DNA from: Gossypium raimondii
Taxonomy: Eukaryota; Streptophyta; Magnoliopsida; Malvales; Malvaceae
Direction: 5' to 3'
DNA: 64,000 nucleotides
Assembly (NCBI RefSeq): GCF_025698545.1
Contig: NC_068572.1
Location: 5,146,001-5,210,000 of the forward strand
Under the pieces are notes generated by a model that made no database searches, was not told where the DNA came from, and was given only the letters and a program-made list of their open reading frames with translations. Positions 1 through 12,099 of this stretch are shown here, in pieces. The first letter of the stretch is position 1; the number at the start of each line of letters is the position of its first letter. The position numbers and the translations under genes were made by a program.

Positions 1-505
1 TAAATTCAATATATGTTTCCTTTTCCATGATTACGTAAAAGCGAAATATACAAATCATATATATATTAATATAATCTACATTCATTAAATCATATGCTCA
101 ATTTAAACTTATATATATATATATCAAACATGAATAATATAAACAGTCTTCAAATTTTTATATGATATAAATACATTTTAATTTTGAAAATGAATAAAGT
201 TGTAGTTTCATTATTTTATTTAAACTCAAATTTAAAATTATTTAAAAATAAAATTCACGTGTATTTTTACTCTAAAATTAATAAAATTAAATATAAACTT
301 TATTTTATTTATATTCAAATTTAATGAATGACTATGTAATTTATATTAATTTATTTAAATTTAAATAAATTAAATATAAAAAAGTTCTTTACTTTCAATA
401 AGATATAGTAGGTTAACTTATAATTAAGTCATTAAATTCTAAAATTTTTTACTTTTTAAATAAAAAATTTCACAATAAATTATTGGGAACATTTAATAAA
501 ATACT
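1..505. repeat. AT-rich repeat copy A
   Basis: No gene is visible. The stretch from about 105 to 505 is clearly similar to 13,905-14,315: both contain atatcaaaca, gatataaatacattttaa, a tagtttcattattttattta tract and gatatagtaggttaactt in the same order. It is therefore one of two dispersed copies of an unnamed AT-rich repeat. The solo LTR that follows is inserted at its right end. Family unknown. Confidence 0.6.
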
Positions 506-2784
506 TGTAATACCCAATTATTGCCCAGGGCCCAAACTTAATACAAACGCAAATACAACACTCAGCCCAAATATTTTTAAACCCAAAAAATGGCCCAAAA
601 TACAATAGTTCAACATTGGCCCAATACCTAGCCCTAACAATCTTCAACAGCAGAACCCTAAGCAGTTAGCAGCAGCCGCCTTTGTCGCAGCAACCGTTCC
701 ACTGCCCACGTTCAGCAGCTTCTGCACACGACCTCTCGCTAGTGGAACCTGCAATAAGCCATGAACAGCAAACAATAGGCGATAAACGGGGAAAATAACA
801 ACAAAATGAAAGGGGGAGCGTTGGTTTATAAAAGGCCAATTGTTTTTTGTAATCGGAGAGACAAATATTGTAAAGAAAATATTGAAGAAAAAACAAAAAC
901 TAAGAATCAAAAAAAGATTGTATTGAAGAGAATATTGAAAATAAAAAACAAAGAATAAAAAAAAACAATTTTGAAGGTACTTAGTTTTGTTTTTCTCTTC
1001 CTATACTGTTTTGTTCTTTTTTATTTTCTCTCTTGTTTTTTAAACTAAAGAAACGAAGCAAAGAAGAAGGAGAGGGGGTCCTTACCGGTGGTAGCGCGCC
1101 GTCATGACGCCGTCGTCGTCGTTATGGCTGGTAGGAAATGGGTTCGAAAAGGTGGAAGAGGTGCTGCGGCGCAAATCTTCAAATGGCAGAAGGGAATTGG
1201 TTTTAGGGTTCTAAAATGGGTTTATATAGGGTTAAAAATGGATTATTTTCGCCATTAGTCCTCATGATTTTTGGTGCTTTTAAAATTAACTTATGTATTT
1301 ATTTTAAATCTTATTTCACATTTTATTTTTGATTCAAATTGGTCCAATAGCGTGCAGCGTTTTAGGGTGGGTTGGAAAATTTCTTTTTCGGTCCTTTATC
1401 TATTACGCGTGTTATAACTTGCTCCCTTCCTTGTTTTTATTTTCAAATTCAGCTCATAAATTCTGTTTGGTTTTTAAATTTAGTCCTTAATTTGTTTTTA
1501 GTTTCTTTTATATATTGTTTATATTATTTATTAGTGTAATCATTACTATATTATTATTAGCATTTACTATTATAATTATACCGTTATTTATTATTATTAT
1601 ATATTTATGCATATATGTATCTTATTGTATATATATATGAATATATTTTAAATGGTTTTAAATACATATACATATCTTATATATTTTTATTACTACTTTA
1701 TCCTCCTTAGTTTTATATACATGTATATACGTACTATATTTATATCTTATAATATTTATATAATATTTATATATATTATAACCCAAATATATATACATTT
1801 TTATAATAATATACATACATTATTCAAAATTATTATAAACATTTTTTTCTTTCTTTTGTTTTGCATGTTTCTTATATATAAACATACATATATATTTTCA
1901 TAATTTAATATCATATTTTATTTATATTTATATTTTATTTATTTTATTTAGTTCTATATATTTATTTAGATACCAATATGTATTTTTATATTATATTTTA
2001 TAACTCTATTATATTATATGTTTTAAAATATCCCTATGCATATTTGCAAAAATCCACTTTTATATCATACTTATATATATGCATATTTTGTAGATATAAA
2101 TACATGTGTAAATTAAAGTGCGTGTTTTACATTTTATCATGTTTTTAAAGTGAATAAATTTTGGTTTCACCAAAGAATTAAAAATCGTTTTTTAGAAAAT
2201 TAAATATTTGGCAATTGTGATTCTCGAGAAAGATCGTGTCCTAACTTACTGGATCGTGATCATTTTTCGATGAATTTAGTAAGCTAAGTATTTATTTCAA
2301 TAAATTTGCAATTTTCAAATAAAAGCTTATTCTCGGGAATCAAAAATGTCGGGTCCTAACTTACTGGTCGTGACATTTCGTTATCTCGAAATAAGAACTT
2401 CTAAAACAAAAAGAAATATTCGGTATTTTGAAGATTTAAAATATTGTGCCCTAACTTACTGGGTGTGGTGTTTTATTTCTTTGAAATGAGAATGTTTTGT
2501 CATTTTAAATCCATTCAAGGGTTAAAAATTTCTATTTTAAATCTTCTCAAATTTTCGACATCAAGACATAAAATAATCAAATTTGGTATCGATTTTGGGC
2601 GTCACGAGGGTGCTAACCCTTCCTCGTGCGTAACTGACTCCCGAACCTGTTTTCTCAAATTTTGCAGACCAAAATTGTTTTTATGGTGAGCCGATCACAC
2701 CTTAATAAAATATCGGTGGCGACTCCAATTTTTGTTTTTAAAGTCGATAACTTATTTTTGTTTTCAAAAAAAATGGTTTCGACA
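506..2784 (+). mobile_element. Solo LTR, Tat/Ogre-like Ty3/gypsy
   Basis: The sequence starts TGTAATACCCAATTATTGCC and ends GGTTTCGACA, so it has the TG...CA ends of an LTR. It is flanked on both sides by the 5-bp duplication ATACT (501-505 and 2,785-2,789). About 2.28 kb. Its 3' part (roughly 2,560-2,780, with tcctcgtgcgtaactgactc and ggtggcgactcc) matches 13,490-13,741 on the same strand and 22,408-22,650 on the opposite strand, which ties it to the large element at 14,725-24,830. No internal region is present, so it is a recombined solo LTR. The lineage name is inferred from the related element. Confidence 0.85.
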
Positions 2785-3775
2785 ATACTAATAATCCAAC
2801 TTTTTTATAATTAAATCAATAATTTTTTATAAAATTATAAAAATAATATAAAATATTTAAAACTAAAAATATAAAATTAAAAAATGGAAAAATTATAAAT
2901 ATATTAATTTTTATAAATTTATAAAATCATTCAATATAATTAGACAAGTCAAAATAATAAAATCCAAATTTTATAATTAAATAAATATAATTTTTTATAT
3001 ATAAATATTATAATAATTAATAATTAATAATTTTAATTTTTATAATTAATAAAAATTAAATGAGAGATTAACATTATATATAAAAGAGATAATATATATA
3101 AATTTATAACTTAAACGGAAATAAATATCTTCTATAATTAAATTAAATATTATTAATTTTATAATTACTAATTGCATCTAATTATATTGGTTCGATTGAA
3201 CACAAAACAATAATTAAGAAATAGTATTTTGTATCATCCATGTTCCTCATATTTTTTAAATCTATAAAATAAATAATATAATATAATTATTTTATTAATA
3301 ATGTTTCTATTGAATATTTTACGTTCATAAAAATTATTAATATAGAATAATTATAATAATTTTATTAATAATATTTTCATTATCAATGTTCTAGTTATAA
3401 TCACTTAATTAGATTTTGGATCTATATTAAATTGCACTAATTAATTTAGATTAATTCTCACTTAATTAGTGTTACAATTATATACCAATTAAAACTAATT
3501 TTAGCACTATAAATGTATGCATTAGTAAGACATTTTATTCAAAATAACATCTAAAGAATTATTAGAAAATTTATATTTTAGCATTATTTAATAGGTTTTG
3601 TTTCTATCACATAAAAAGTATGATTTTCATTAGGAAATGAGATGTTTAGTTATTATTATTTAATATTCAATAGTTTTACTATTATTTGATTTCAATAATA
3701 TTTACATACTTGTTAATGTTGTTTACTACTGTCTTGTGAAATATTATGTTACGGATAAAGAAGTAATAAAGAAAT
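2785..3775. other. AT-rich intergenic DNA
   Basis: Very AT-rich sequence rich in TAATTA and TTAATTA runs. No open reading frame, RNA gene or recognisable repeat end is visible. It is probably old, decayed transposon sequence. Confidence 0.5.
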
Positions 3776-4548
3776 TGTAACATCCCTAACCCATATCCGT
3801 CGCTGGAACAGGGTTTTGGAGTATTATCGAAATTTACCGATCAAATAACAGACATTTTATATCAACTAGCATTCATATCAGAAAAAAATCAAAATCTATC
3901 ATATTGTTCCTTATGTGAGCCCTCGAGACCCAAAATACATGTTAGAAATAAATCGGGATTAAACTGGGTACTCAAAGAATTTTCGGAAAACATTAAAATT
4001 TTTCAAAGGTGCAGGGGACACACGCCAGTGTGGCTACGCCGCGTGTCTCACACGGTCAAGAGACACGCCGGTGTCTCAGGCCTTGTAGGCATTCAAAATA
4101 GGGACACACGGTCGTGTCCTAGCCCGTATCCAAACTTATGAGCTCCCTGACCTAGGTCACACGGCCAAGCCACACGCCCACGTGCTAGGCCATGTGAGCA
4201 TTCTATTTTGCAATTTAAAAGATGCAGAGGACACATGGTCGTGTCATCTAGCCGTGTGTCACACACGGTTGAGACACATACCCGTGTCTCTGCTCGTTTA
4301 GACAAAAATAGGTCATTTTCCAAGCCACATTTCTCACCCAAATTGACATCAACCTATACACATTAATTTGCACATCACCAAGCCATAACAAGACATTTTA
4401 ATCAAGCTAGAATCATATCCTAAACATGTGTTATCACAACATACAACCAATATGCCTTTAGGCACCTTAAATAACATCTTATAACATGTCAATCAACATC
4501 TACAATCACTTATTGGTCCAACCACATATATGCATAATTATGCCATGT
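3776..4548 (+). mobile_element. Truncated gypsy LTR fragment
   Basis: Begins TGTAACATCCCTAACCCATA, like the terminal sequence of the solo LTR ending at 9,835 when that is read in reverse. From about 4,015 to 4,310 it carries many degenerate copies of the palindrome CACACGGCCGTGTG, a feature I associate with Malvaceae gypsy LTRs. No matching end or target duplication was found, so the copy is truncated. Confidence 0.55.
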
Positions 4549-4758
4549 AACAGCCTAATTTTCAGTGGTGTCGGAAACAGTGATTCGAGATCACTAAATC
4601 GACTAGTGAGTTCAAAAATTTAGTAAATTAATATTTATGAGTCAAGTGTGAATTTAAAAGTATTATTGAATTAGAAAATATTGTGATTTAAAAGAAATTA
4701 TTAGGCAAACTAGGTTAAAAATGAGGTATCGAGACCTTGAATTCATAAACTGAGCCAT
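4549..4758 (+). mobile_element. Truncated LTR start
   Basis: Starts TGTAACAGCCTAATTTTCAG and runs about 210 bp until another LTR begins at 4,759. It looks like the first part of an LTR split by a later insertion. The continuation was not found on the far side of the younger element. Confidence 0.4.
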
Positions 4759-7035
4759 TGTAACACCCACAACCCGGCCTAGGAGTTTAGACCGAATTCC
4801 GAATGAAACATTGATCGCCAAAGTGATCATAGATAATTTTTTACAAAACCATTTTCACATCGAATCGTAATACTTAATCGTTTAAAAACCAGTAGGTGGA
4901 ATTACAATTAAGTTGAACATTTAACCAAATTTAAATAACGAATAAATTTTAAACGAAATTTACACCACAGCTTTATAAAATCTTATAGTTTCAAAAACCA
5001 AGTAATCAATTATAAACTAAAAACACAAGGTGAAAATAATTCATCTAAATCGAGACTATTCGAGACCTCCGTGCACCGAGTCTAGCATCAGAGTTCAGAA
5101 GTGCACCTGAAAAAGAAACACTAAGAGGGGGTGAGCTACTCGAGCTCAGTGTGAGTTCGAAACAAAACAAGAGACAGAATTCAAAACAGAAGCGCAACAG
5201 CTTTTCATATACTCATCGAATCAGAAAACCTACTTGGGTCTGATGACCCAAAAGAATTTATCAATCAGAGCTCACAGGCACATGGTCACATGTGCTAATC
5301 AATCAAACAAAAATAATCAGATAATCTCACACGCAAAGCACTCAAATAGATGCGTATGTATGTAGTATGATATTAAAAGAAACCACCCATCCAGCCAAAC
5401 ACACCTCTCCGTCCCCCAATCACACCTCGTAAGAGTTGTTTGAGCTCATCCAACCAATCACACCACACAGGACCAAGTAGGCTCATCTAGCCCTACACCA
5501 AATAAAGTCATCCCGAGTTGCCCGACAACAATGATCTGCCACCCCGGATTGTTCGGCAACGATGGCTTATCAAAGTGCAGTTGTACTGCCAGATCAAATA
5601 TATGTATACTAGTATGGCTAACGTACATGCGGTATACAGTGCAATGCGACATTCCGCTATACCTATAATTTGAAGTTAGACTACCAAATCAGATAATGGT
5701 ACATACATAGCTAATGTACTTATGGTACAGTGCGATACAATAACCTAGTATACCAGTAAATTGCAGTTTAACTACCAGATCAGATGATTATATGCAGCGA
5801 AGTTGACATATATGTTGTATAGTGCAGTGTGACAATCTGCAGTACAGACAAGTTGTAATTGAACTGCCATATCAAATCAGAATCAGACTCTCTTCTCTTC
5901 AAAACCCAATCCCAAAATATTTTATACAGGTGTATGTATGCATACAATCACACAGAATAGAGACACTCTATCAAACAGTCAATCAACACAGCTATGCACA
6001 CACACCCAATACACTCAGGCCGAAGCCCAAATTAGACAATTCTTTGCCACCCTAACTAAATATCAGCCAAGGCAAACACACAGACAACTGTTTGTAACAA
6101 AGACACACAAAATCAAAATAGGTGACTTAGGACCACACGCCCGTATGCTCTGGCCATGTAGAAATGCCTAGGCCGTGTGGGGGTCAAAAGCCCGTGTAAA
6201 GAGGGGCACACGACCGTGTGGAAAAGGTACACGCCCCTGTGAAGAGGGGCACACAGCCGTGTGACTGAGGCATACGCCCGTGTAGTCCAAAGACATGGCC
6301 GTAGGGACAAGCTGTGTAACTCTCTTTTCGATTTCACTAAATTTGAGTATAGTGCTGACACGACCGTATGAGGGTCTCACACACCCATGTGCCTACAAGA
6401 CAAGGCCGTGTGTCCAAAACACAAGCCTGTGTGGAATCCTTAAATTCTCAAATTAGCCATACGGTCGTGTGGCCAGGCCATGTAGTACCAAATCACTCAA
6501 ATCCTAATCCACAAACTGACATGCCCATGTGCCCAAAGGACACGACCATGTGAGAAATGATAAAATCCCCAAGTCAGCCACATGGCTGTGTGGCATTAAA
6601 ATTAGCTCGAAAACCCTAATTCCCAAATAACACACACCCAGGTGGAAACCCCAGTGGCCACGAAATCACCTCAGAACAAACCAAAAAATGCCGTTTCAGC
6701 CCTCACAACAGCCCCAACCTTCGTAATGACAAAGAGGTATCAGAATATGTCGTATTCCCAAACCTTTTTCAACAACTAACACCCCAACATTGTCAGTTAA
6801 AAACACGAACAAGGATTTCCAAAACAATAATTCACAAAATTAAAGGTAGACAAGATTCGAATCCCACACCTATTTTGACGATTGAAATGTCCTGATGTCG
6901 ACTTGACGACAAAAAATAAATGGATCTCTGCCAACCACCACACCATCGATTCAAAAAGGTAAAAACCAAATAAGAAAACAAAGCCAAAGAGAATAAGAGA
7001 AAAAGAACAACGTGCCAAAAAGAAAAGAAAAGAAA

Positions 7036-7061
7036 AATCAAATCAAATCAAATCAAATCAA
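7036..7061. repeat. ATCAA pentanucleotide microsatellite
   Basis: About five tandem copies of the pentamer atcaa, inside the older gypsy LTR. Confidence 0.8.
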
Positions 7062-7613
7062 ATTAAAATAAATAATAATTAATTATAAAAATTAACTAAA
7101 AATAAAATAAAATTCAAGTCTCTCCAAAATACGCACCCAATGTGTAATGACCCAAAATTCACGGGCATCGGAAAAGTATAATATCGGGCCTCCGTCTTAG
7201 TAAGCTGAGTCTGAAAATAATTATTAGAAATATTTACTAGACTAGTTGTGTATTTAATTAGGTTTTAGATAGGTGAATTTAGCTTAATTAGGAATAATTA
7301 GCAAAAAGGGATTAAATTGCAATAGAAGTGAAAGTTTAATTATAAATTAAAAGAAAATAATAGGGACTAAATAGGCAATTATGCCAATTGCCAAATTTGA
7401 GTGACATAAGTATAAAAATCTGAGATTTTATGTGTTAAAAATGTTATTAAATTATTATTATTAAATTAGTATTATTAAATTATTATTATATTTTAAATAA
7501 ATTAAAAAAGTTGACAAATGTATTGTGTATATGAAGACACATGGAAAAATGAAATACATATATTAGTAATTATTACATATTTACTTATCATTTAAGTAAA
7601 TAATATTAAAATA

Positions 7614-7649
<36 letters not shown>
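7614..7649. repeat. ATT trinucleotide microsatellite
   Basis: About a dozen uninterrupted tta/att triplets inside the nested solo LTR. Confidence 0.9.
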
Positions 7650-7651
<2 letters not shown>

Positions 7652-8422
7652 AATGAATAAAATGAATAAAGTAAGAGAAAGAAACAAAGAAGAAAGAAAC
7701 AGAATAGCTAGAAAAGAAACAGAGAAAGAGACGAAAACAGGGGAAGGAAAGGAGAACGAAAAATAAAAGGGAAAACTAGGGATTTGAAGCTTGAAGTTTA
7801 TTAGGTAAGTAAAATCAAGTCCTTTTCTCATAAATTTGATGTTTTTGGAATCCTAGAGTGAAATACTCTTGGATTTAAGTTAAAAATTTGAAAGTTAATA
7901 GATTTTTGAGTAGGGTTTATTTTGAATAAATGATGGAATTGAGGGTTTATTTGATAGAATTTTTAGTTAGAGTTGATACAAAGATTAAATTGTGAAGTAA
8001 GCGACAAGTTTTGAATTTTAGGGATTAAATTGGGGAAATTCGAAATTAGTGAAAATGCTGAAAAATTTGTAGATAAAATTTAGTTTAGAAGAAATTTGAA
8101 TAGAAATAGAGTGTGAATTAAATTAGAAAAGTAGATAAATTTAGTTAGGATTAAATTGGAATCAAAGTATAAATTAGATAGAAATTTTATTATTATTAAT
8201 TTATGTTGTAATTAATGGTGTAAATTATTATTATTTTCAGTAGCTAACAAGGAACTCAAGCATCGGCACACAAAGGAAAGGAGAAGGTTATTGAGGAATA
8301 ATCGAGTAAATTCGGGTTTGTATTACTATAATTCAAGTTATTTATTATTAAATGCTAAATTTTAATTTATATGTGTCTAGTAAATGAAATGTGAGGTAAG
8401 TATTAATATTAGTATTAATATT

Positions 8423-8424
<2 letters not shown>

Positions 8425-8470
<46 letters not shown>
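8425..8470. repeat. ATT trinucleotide microsatellite
   Basis: About 15 uninterrupted att triplets inside the nested solo LTR. Read on the minus strand they give a poly-asparagine reading frame, which is an artefact. Confidence 0.9.
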
Positions 8471-8471
<1 letters not shown>

Positions 8472-8782
8472 GTGGGAATTAAATTGAATAGTTGATATGA
8501 ATTAATATTTGAATTGTTTGTTGATTGAAAGCGGAAATGAATTTGAATCAAATTGTGAATGGTATTAAATTGTATGGAAATGTATTGAGTTGTGAAAATG
8601 TGTGAATTTGTGAAATAATTATTGATTGAAAGGTGGAAAAATGATTGAATTGAAAGTGTGAGAAATTGTGATTGAATTGAGAATATATGTGATTTAAATA
8701 CCCTATTAACTAGTCAAATTTGAGTCGGATATAGTTGGCATGCCATAGGATTGGAAGAGTTCAGGATACTTGACCTCGAGTC

Positions 8783-8931
8783 GATGAGACACTGGTGTCA
8801 CTATATTTCTTCGGATAGATTCGATGAGGTCTTGGTACCAACTTTCTTGGCTTTGCCGATGAGACACTGGTGTCAACTATTGCTTGAATCGTCCGATGAG
8901 GCACTGGGTGCCATTCGGTGTGTTTGGTTGG
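8783..8931. repeat. Four-unit tandem array with small palindromes
   Basis: Units start with gatgag at 8,783, 8,823, 8,858 and 8,895 (spacing 40, 35 and 37 bp). Each carries a small inverted repeat right after the start: ACACTGGTGT twice, a form centred on GGTACC, and GGCACTGGGTGCC. Lies inside the nested solo LTR. Confidence 0.7.
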
Positions 8932-10002
8932 ATCCGTATCCGCCAAAGTCCGAGTTTTGTTAATAGGGTAAATAATGAAATGATAAACCGAACGAGTTGG
9001 TCAACGAGCTATTGAAATGATATGAAAAAAGTTGAATTGTGAATTGAAATGTGAAATGAGATTGAGAAATGAACCTAAGGTTCATGATTTGTTCAAACTC
9101 AAATTGTGGATATACGATATTGGTTGATGAATTGCTATTGTTGAAATATTGAATTTAAATTGTATATCTGAATTATGCATTACATGTTTATTATTGTTAT
9201 AATTTGAATTATGGTAATACCACTGAGTATGAAATACTCAACAGACGTCTGATTGTTTCCGTCATGCAGTCAATAGAAGTCAAAGGTCCCAGTTCAGCAT
9301 CCAGATTAATCCCGACTTCAGCATAACTTTGGTGATGTATATTTTCCTTTGGGTAATGTGGAATGTACATAGGATGTGTATAAAGGTTGTTATGTTTTAA
9401 TATAAATGGTTTTAAAAAAAATGTTAGTATTAAAAGTTTATGAATTATTATGAAAGAAGTTTATCTATTTTGATTTATTTATTACCTTGTTAAATTTTAA
9501 ATTGATATTATGTTGATTGAGTTTGATTAGAAGTAATTAGAATAGAAAATGTGAATGTGAAATAAATTGGTTGATTTGGTTATATTTGGAAAAGATATGG
9601 TTTTAATTGCAGGGGTTTCTATGTAAAAATAAGCAGAAATGCTGCCGAAATTTTTATAAAATTTATAATAAAAAAAAAGAGAGAGATGAAGTCAATTGGT
9701 AAACAAACATATGAATTTATGATTTTATTTCAATATGTTTGTTAGTTATTTAAGAATTTTTGTAAACTGTCTGATATGTCCGGTAATGCCTCATAACCCT
9801 GTTCCGGCGATGGTTCGGGGTTAGGGGGTGTTACACAATGACTCAAGCCTATAACCCAAAAAAAAATAATACTCGCACCACCACCAGACCAGCAGGCTCA
9901 TTTTTTTCACTTACACGCAAAACTAAACACAAAAGCACACCTTTCCCTCAGACCCTAACCACTAAACCCAAAACTTCTAGCCCCAAAATTTGAAACGTTA
10001 CA

Positions 10003-10045
10003 ACTCGCCCCTCTTTAAAGAAATTTCGTCCCCGAAATTTCCAAC
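10003..10045 (-). promoter_or_regulatory. Polypurine tract region next to gypsy 3' LTR
   Basis: On the minus strand this reads GGAAATTTCGGGGACGAAAT, then TTCTTTAAAGAGGGGCGAGT, immediately before the LTR start TGTAACG. The purine block AAAGAGGGGCGAG is the expected plus-strand primer. The sequence ahead of it is typical of the end of the polyprotein in plant chromovirus elements (recognition, not a search). Confidence 0.65.
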
Positions 10046-10277
10046 TAACAAAACTGTGGTAAATCACAACCTACACCATAACGCTTTCACTGCGCACTCT
10101 AGCCAGAGCAGACCCAAATCAAACCCAAGACCTCTCATACACACCAAAACACTTAACTACTGAAGTAGATGCACAATTGTCCTATCACACACAATTTCAA
10201 TACTCCAATTTAAACAAAAAAACATTCCACATCATATCTGACTCAAAATCATTGAGGACACTCCCAAATTCAATGTC
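10046..10277 (-). mobile_element. Internal remnant of gypsy element
   Basis: Sequence between the polypurine tract and the next solo LTR. No reading frame remains. It continues after the solo LTR at 11,785, so most of the polyprotein region is deleted from this element. Confidence 0.45.
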
Positions 10278-10282
10278 CCATG

Positions 10283-11779
10283 TGTTAGAGTATGCCCAAA
10301 GATCAATCATGAGATGGTTGTAATAACATACTTGATTTATCATGTTTATTAATATAAGGCGTTATCATTATTATTTCAGTTTCTTTTCTGTGTGTATAAA
10401 TAAACTGTTTTCTAATAATGTCCTAAGAATAATATGATTATTCTTAAAAGATCCTTAGTCAAGTATTATTGTTGGATAGGACAACGATAATGCATTAAGA
10501 CTAACATGTCGTTGATTGATGATAAAGAGTTATCATTGATATGGAATGTCAGAATGGATGCATGAATATGTGTGTTAGAGAACAACATATTGGACTGACC
10601 CATTATGAGTATGTTTCTTGGATTATTATGCAATTGTCACAACATTACTCATAGTGATTAATATGTATATGATCCTCAGACTTGAGATCATCATAATCCC
10701 AACATCGTGAGTAGTATATTTTGATACAGTCAAACGTACATCGTAACTGGTTGTTCTATAAAGGCTGGTGTTGGATATACCACAATCGATGTAGAGGGAT
10801 ATGGTTGGTCGATATAGAATAAGTCCCTCTTACATAATGGGAGGAATATATTAGGCCACTTGATTAAGTGAGACTAGAAATGCATGGCCATGCTCAAATA
10901 AGTTGATATGAGATGTCATACTTATTTGTATATCGTAGTCTGCTTAAAATATCAAGGAACATGGAATGGACTATACAAGCGTGACTATTCCATGACTTGT
11001 GTCCAATCCAGAGATAAAGGACTTAAGGATTATTGCATAAAAAGTTAATCATAAAAGGTTGTGTCGAATCATGATCTCTTGTGACTTAGGTAGCAATGAT
11101 GCATTGCTAGATGCCACTCATTGTTTGTAACATAGGAATCGTTCTAGTATTACTGCTAACGTTACAAGAACCTACAGGGTCACACCCTATAGTTGAAATG
11201 AACGGAATAAACCATAGTTGGTATTATTTTTGGGTTTCGCTTGAATTAAATTAATTATAGAATTAATTTAATTCGGTAATCAAATTTCCAACACATTATG
11301 TACAAGTTTGTTGTACGCATAATGAGGACATGAATTTGGTTAGCATATGAATTCAAATAAATATATGGTTTACCGAAATTATATTATAATTATTGTAATT
11401 ATAATTTTCGGTTTAAAATATTATTTTATTTATTTAATTCCTAAAAAAACCCTAAAATAATAGGATATAAGAATCCCGTTTTTCTTTATTTTTGGTCTAG
11501 CAGCCGTCAAAGAAAAATAACTCTCAAAACTGTTTTGGGATTCCTTCCGTTCGTTGTCAACTGGATGGATTACATAGAGGCCGGGATCACGATAGATTGC
11601 GGCTTGGTTCAACAGCAGATCAGACTATTCGTTGTTGAGGTGTTGCTGTCTACTCTGAATAAACATTAGGTAATTTCGTAACCTTGATCACCCCGATTCG
11701 TTCCTCACACATGGATCCATGGTTAGGGTCGCCGATTTTATTTTTTTCGCTGCGCCGTAGGGGTGCCGGCGATCCAACA
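10283..11779. mobile_element. Solo LTR (probably Copia) with CCATG duplication
   Basis: Starts TGTTAGAGTATGCCC and ends GGCGATCCAACA, giving TGTT/AACA inverted ends. It is flanked by perfect CCATG duplications (10,278-10,282 and 11,780-11,784). About 1.5 kb. The TGTTAGAGTATGCCCAAAGA start is of a kind common in plant Copia LTRs, hence the tentative class. No coding sequence is present. It split the internal remnant of the older gypsy element. Confidence 0.85.
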
Positions 11780-11784
11780 CCATG

Positions 11785-12080
11785 GACCCGCATCTAAGAC
11801 ACGCTCCCAACTTCTTTCAACAGTAGCTAGGATAACACTTATTACAATGCTCACAGAGCGGAGCGCTCGTACCACCACTAGCACTCTCCATAAAACTACT
11901 ATTGCCACTCAAATGCGTTCTAACACTCTTCGCAGAACGAGGCTCCAACCCCAGAGAATTGCGATCTCTCTTCTTCCCACAATCCACACAACTAGCTTGA
12001 AGGGTTTCTGTACTCTCCCTTATCCTATCCTCGAACACCTTCTTTAAAACCTCCCTCACTACCCAAGTCAATACCTCAGG
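11785..12080 (-). pseudogene. Gag remnant of gypsy element
   Basis: A minus-strand open frame of 84 codons (11,817-12,071) ends in CEHCNKCYPSYC, which fits the start of the zinc-knuckle region (CxxCxK...C) of chromovirus gag proteins. The rest of gag, protease, reverse transcriptase and integrase are absent here. It is the same broken element as the 3' LTR at 4,759-10,002. Confidence 0.5.
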
Positions 12081-12099
12081 TAGTGATTGTAAGAATAGG

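Larger units (their letters stand above)
7143..9835. mobile_element. Nested solo LTR with CAATG duplication
   Basis: Starts TGTAATGACCCAAAATTC and ends GGGGGTGTTACA, with TGTAA/TTACA inverted ends, and is flanked by perfect CAATG duplications (7,138-7,142 and 9,836-9,840). About 2.69 kb with no coding region, so it is a solo LTR. It interrupts the older LTR at 4,759-10,002. Which strand is sense is unclear, because both ends resemble LTR starts seen elsewhere in the window. It contains two long ATT microsatellites and a short tandem array of stem-loop-like units at about 8,783-8,931. Confidence 0.85.
4759..10002 (-). mobile_element. 3' LTR of chromovirus-like gypsy, split by nested LTR
   Basis: Reading on the minus strand, the LTR starts TGTAACGTTTCAAA at 10,002 and ends GGGTGTTACA at 4,759. 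Just outside the 10,002 end is a purine-rich tract (AAAGAGGGGCGAGT), as expected for a polypurine tract, so this is the 3' LTR of a minus-strand element. A younger solo LTR (7,143-9,835) sits inside it; without that and one duplication copy the LTR is about 2.5 kb. The part at 6,130-6,650 is dense in degenerate CACACGGCCGTGTG palindromes. The chromovirus (Tekay/Del) label is inferred from the sequence next to the polypurine tract and the gag remnant at 11,817-12,071. Confidence 0.7.

Noticed and set aside
1652..1903. 83-codon plus-strand frame rich in I, Y and F
   Set aside because: Produced by AT-rich LTR sequence; no motif and it lies fully inside the solo LTR.
4093..6380. Several 60-80 codon frames over the CACACGGCCGTGTG regions
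   Set aside because: The palindromic GC-rich words give open frames on both strands. They are artefacts of LTR repeats, not genes.
8348..8551. Minus-strand 67-codon frame rich in asparagine
   Set aside because: It is the translation of the ATT microsatellite inside a solo LTR, with no domain and no gene context.
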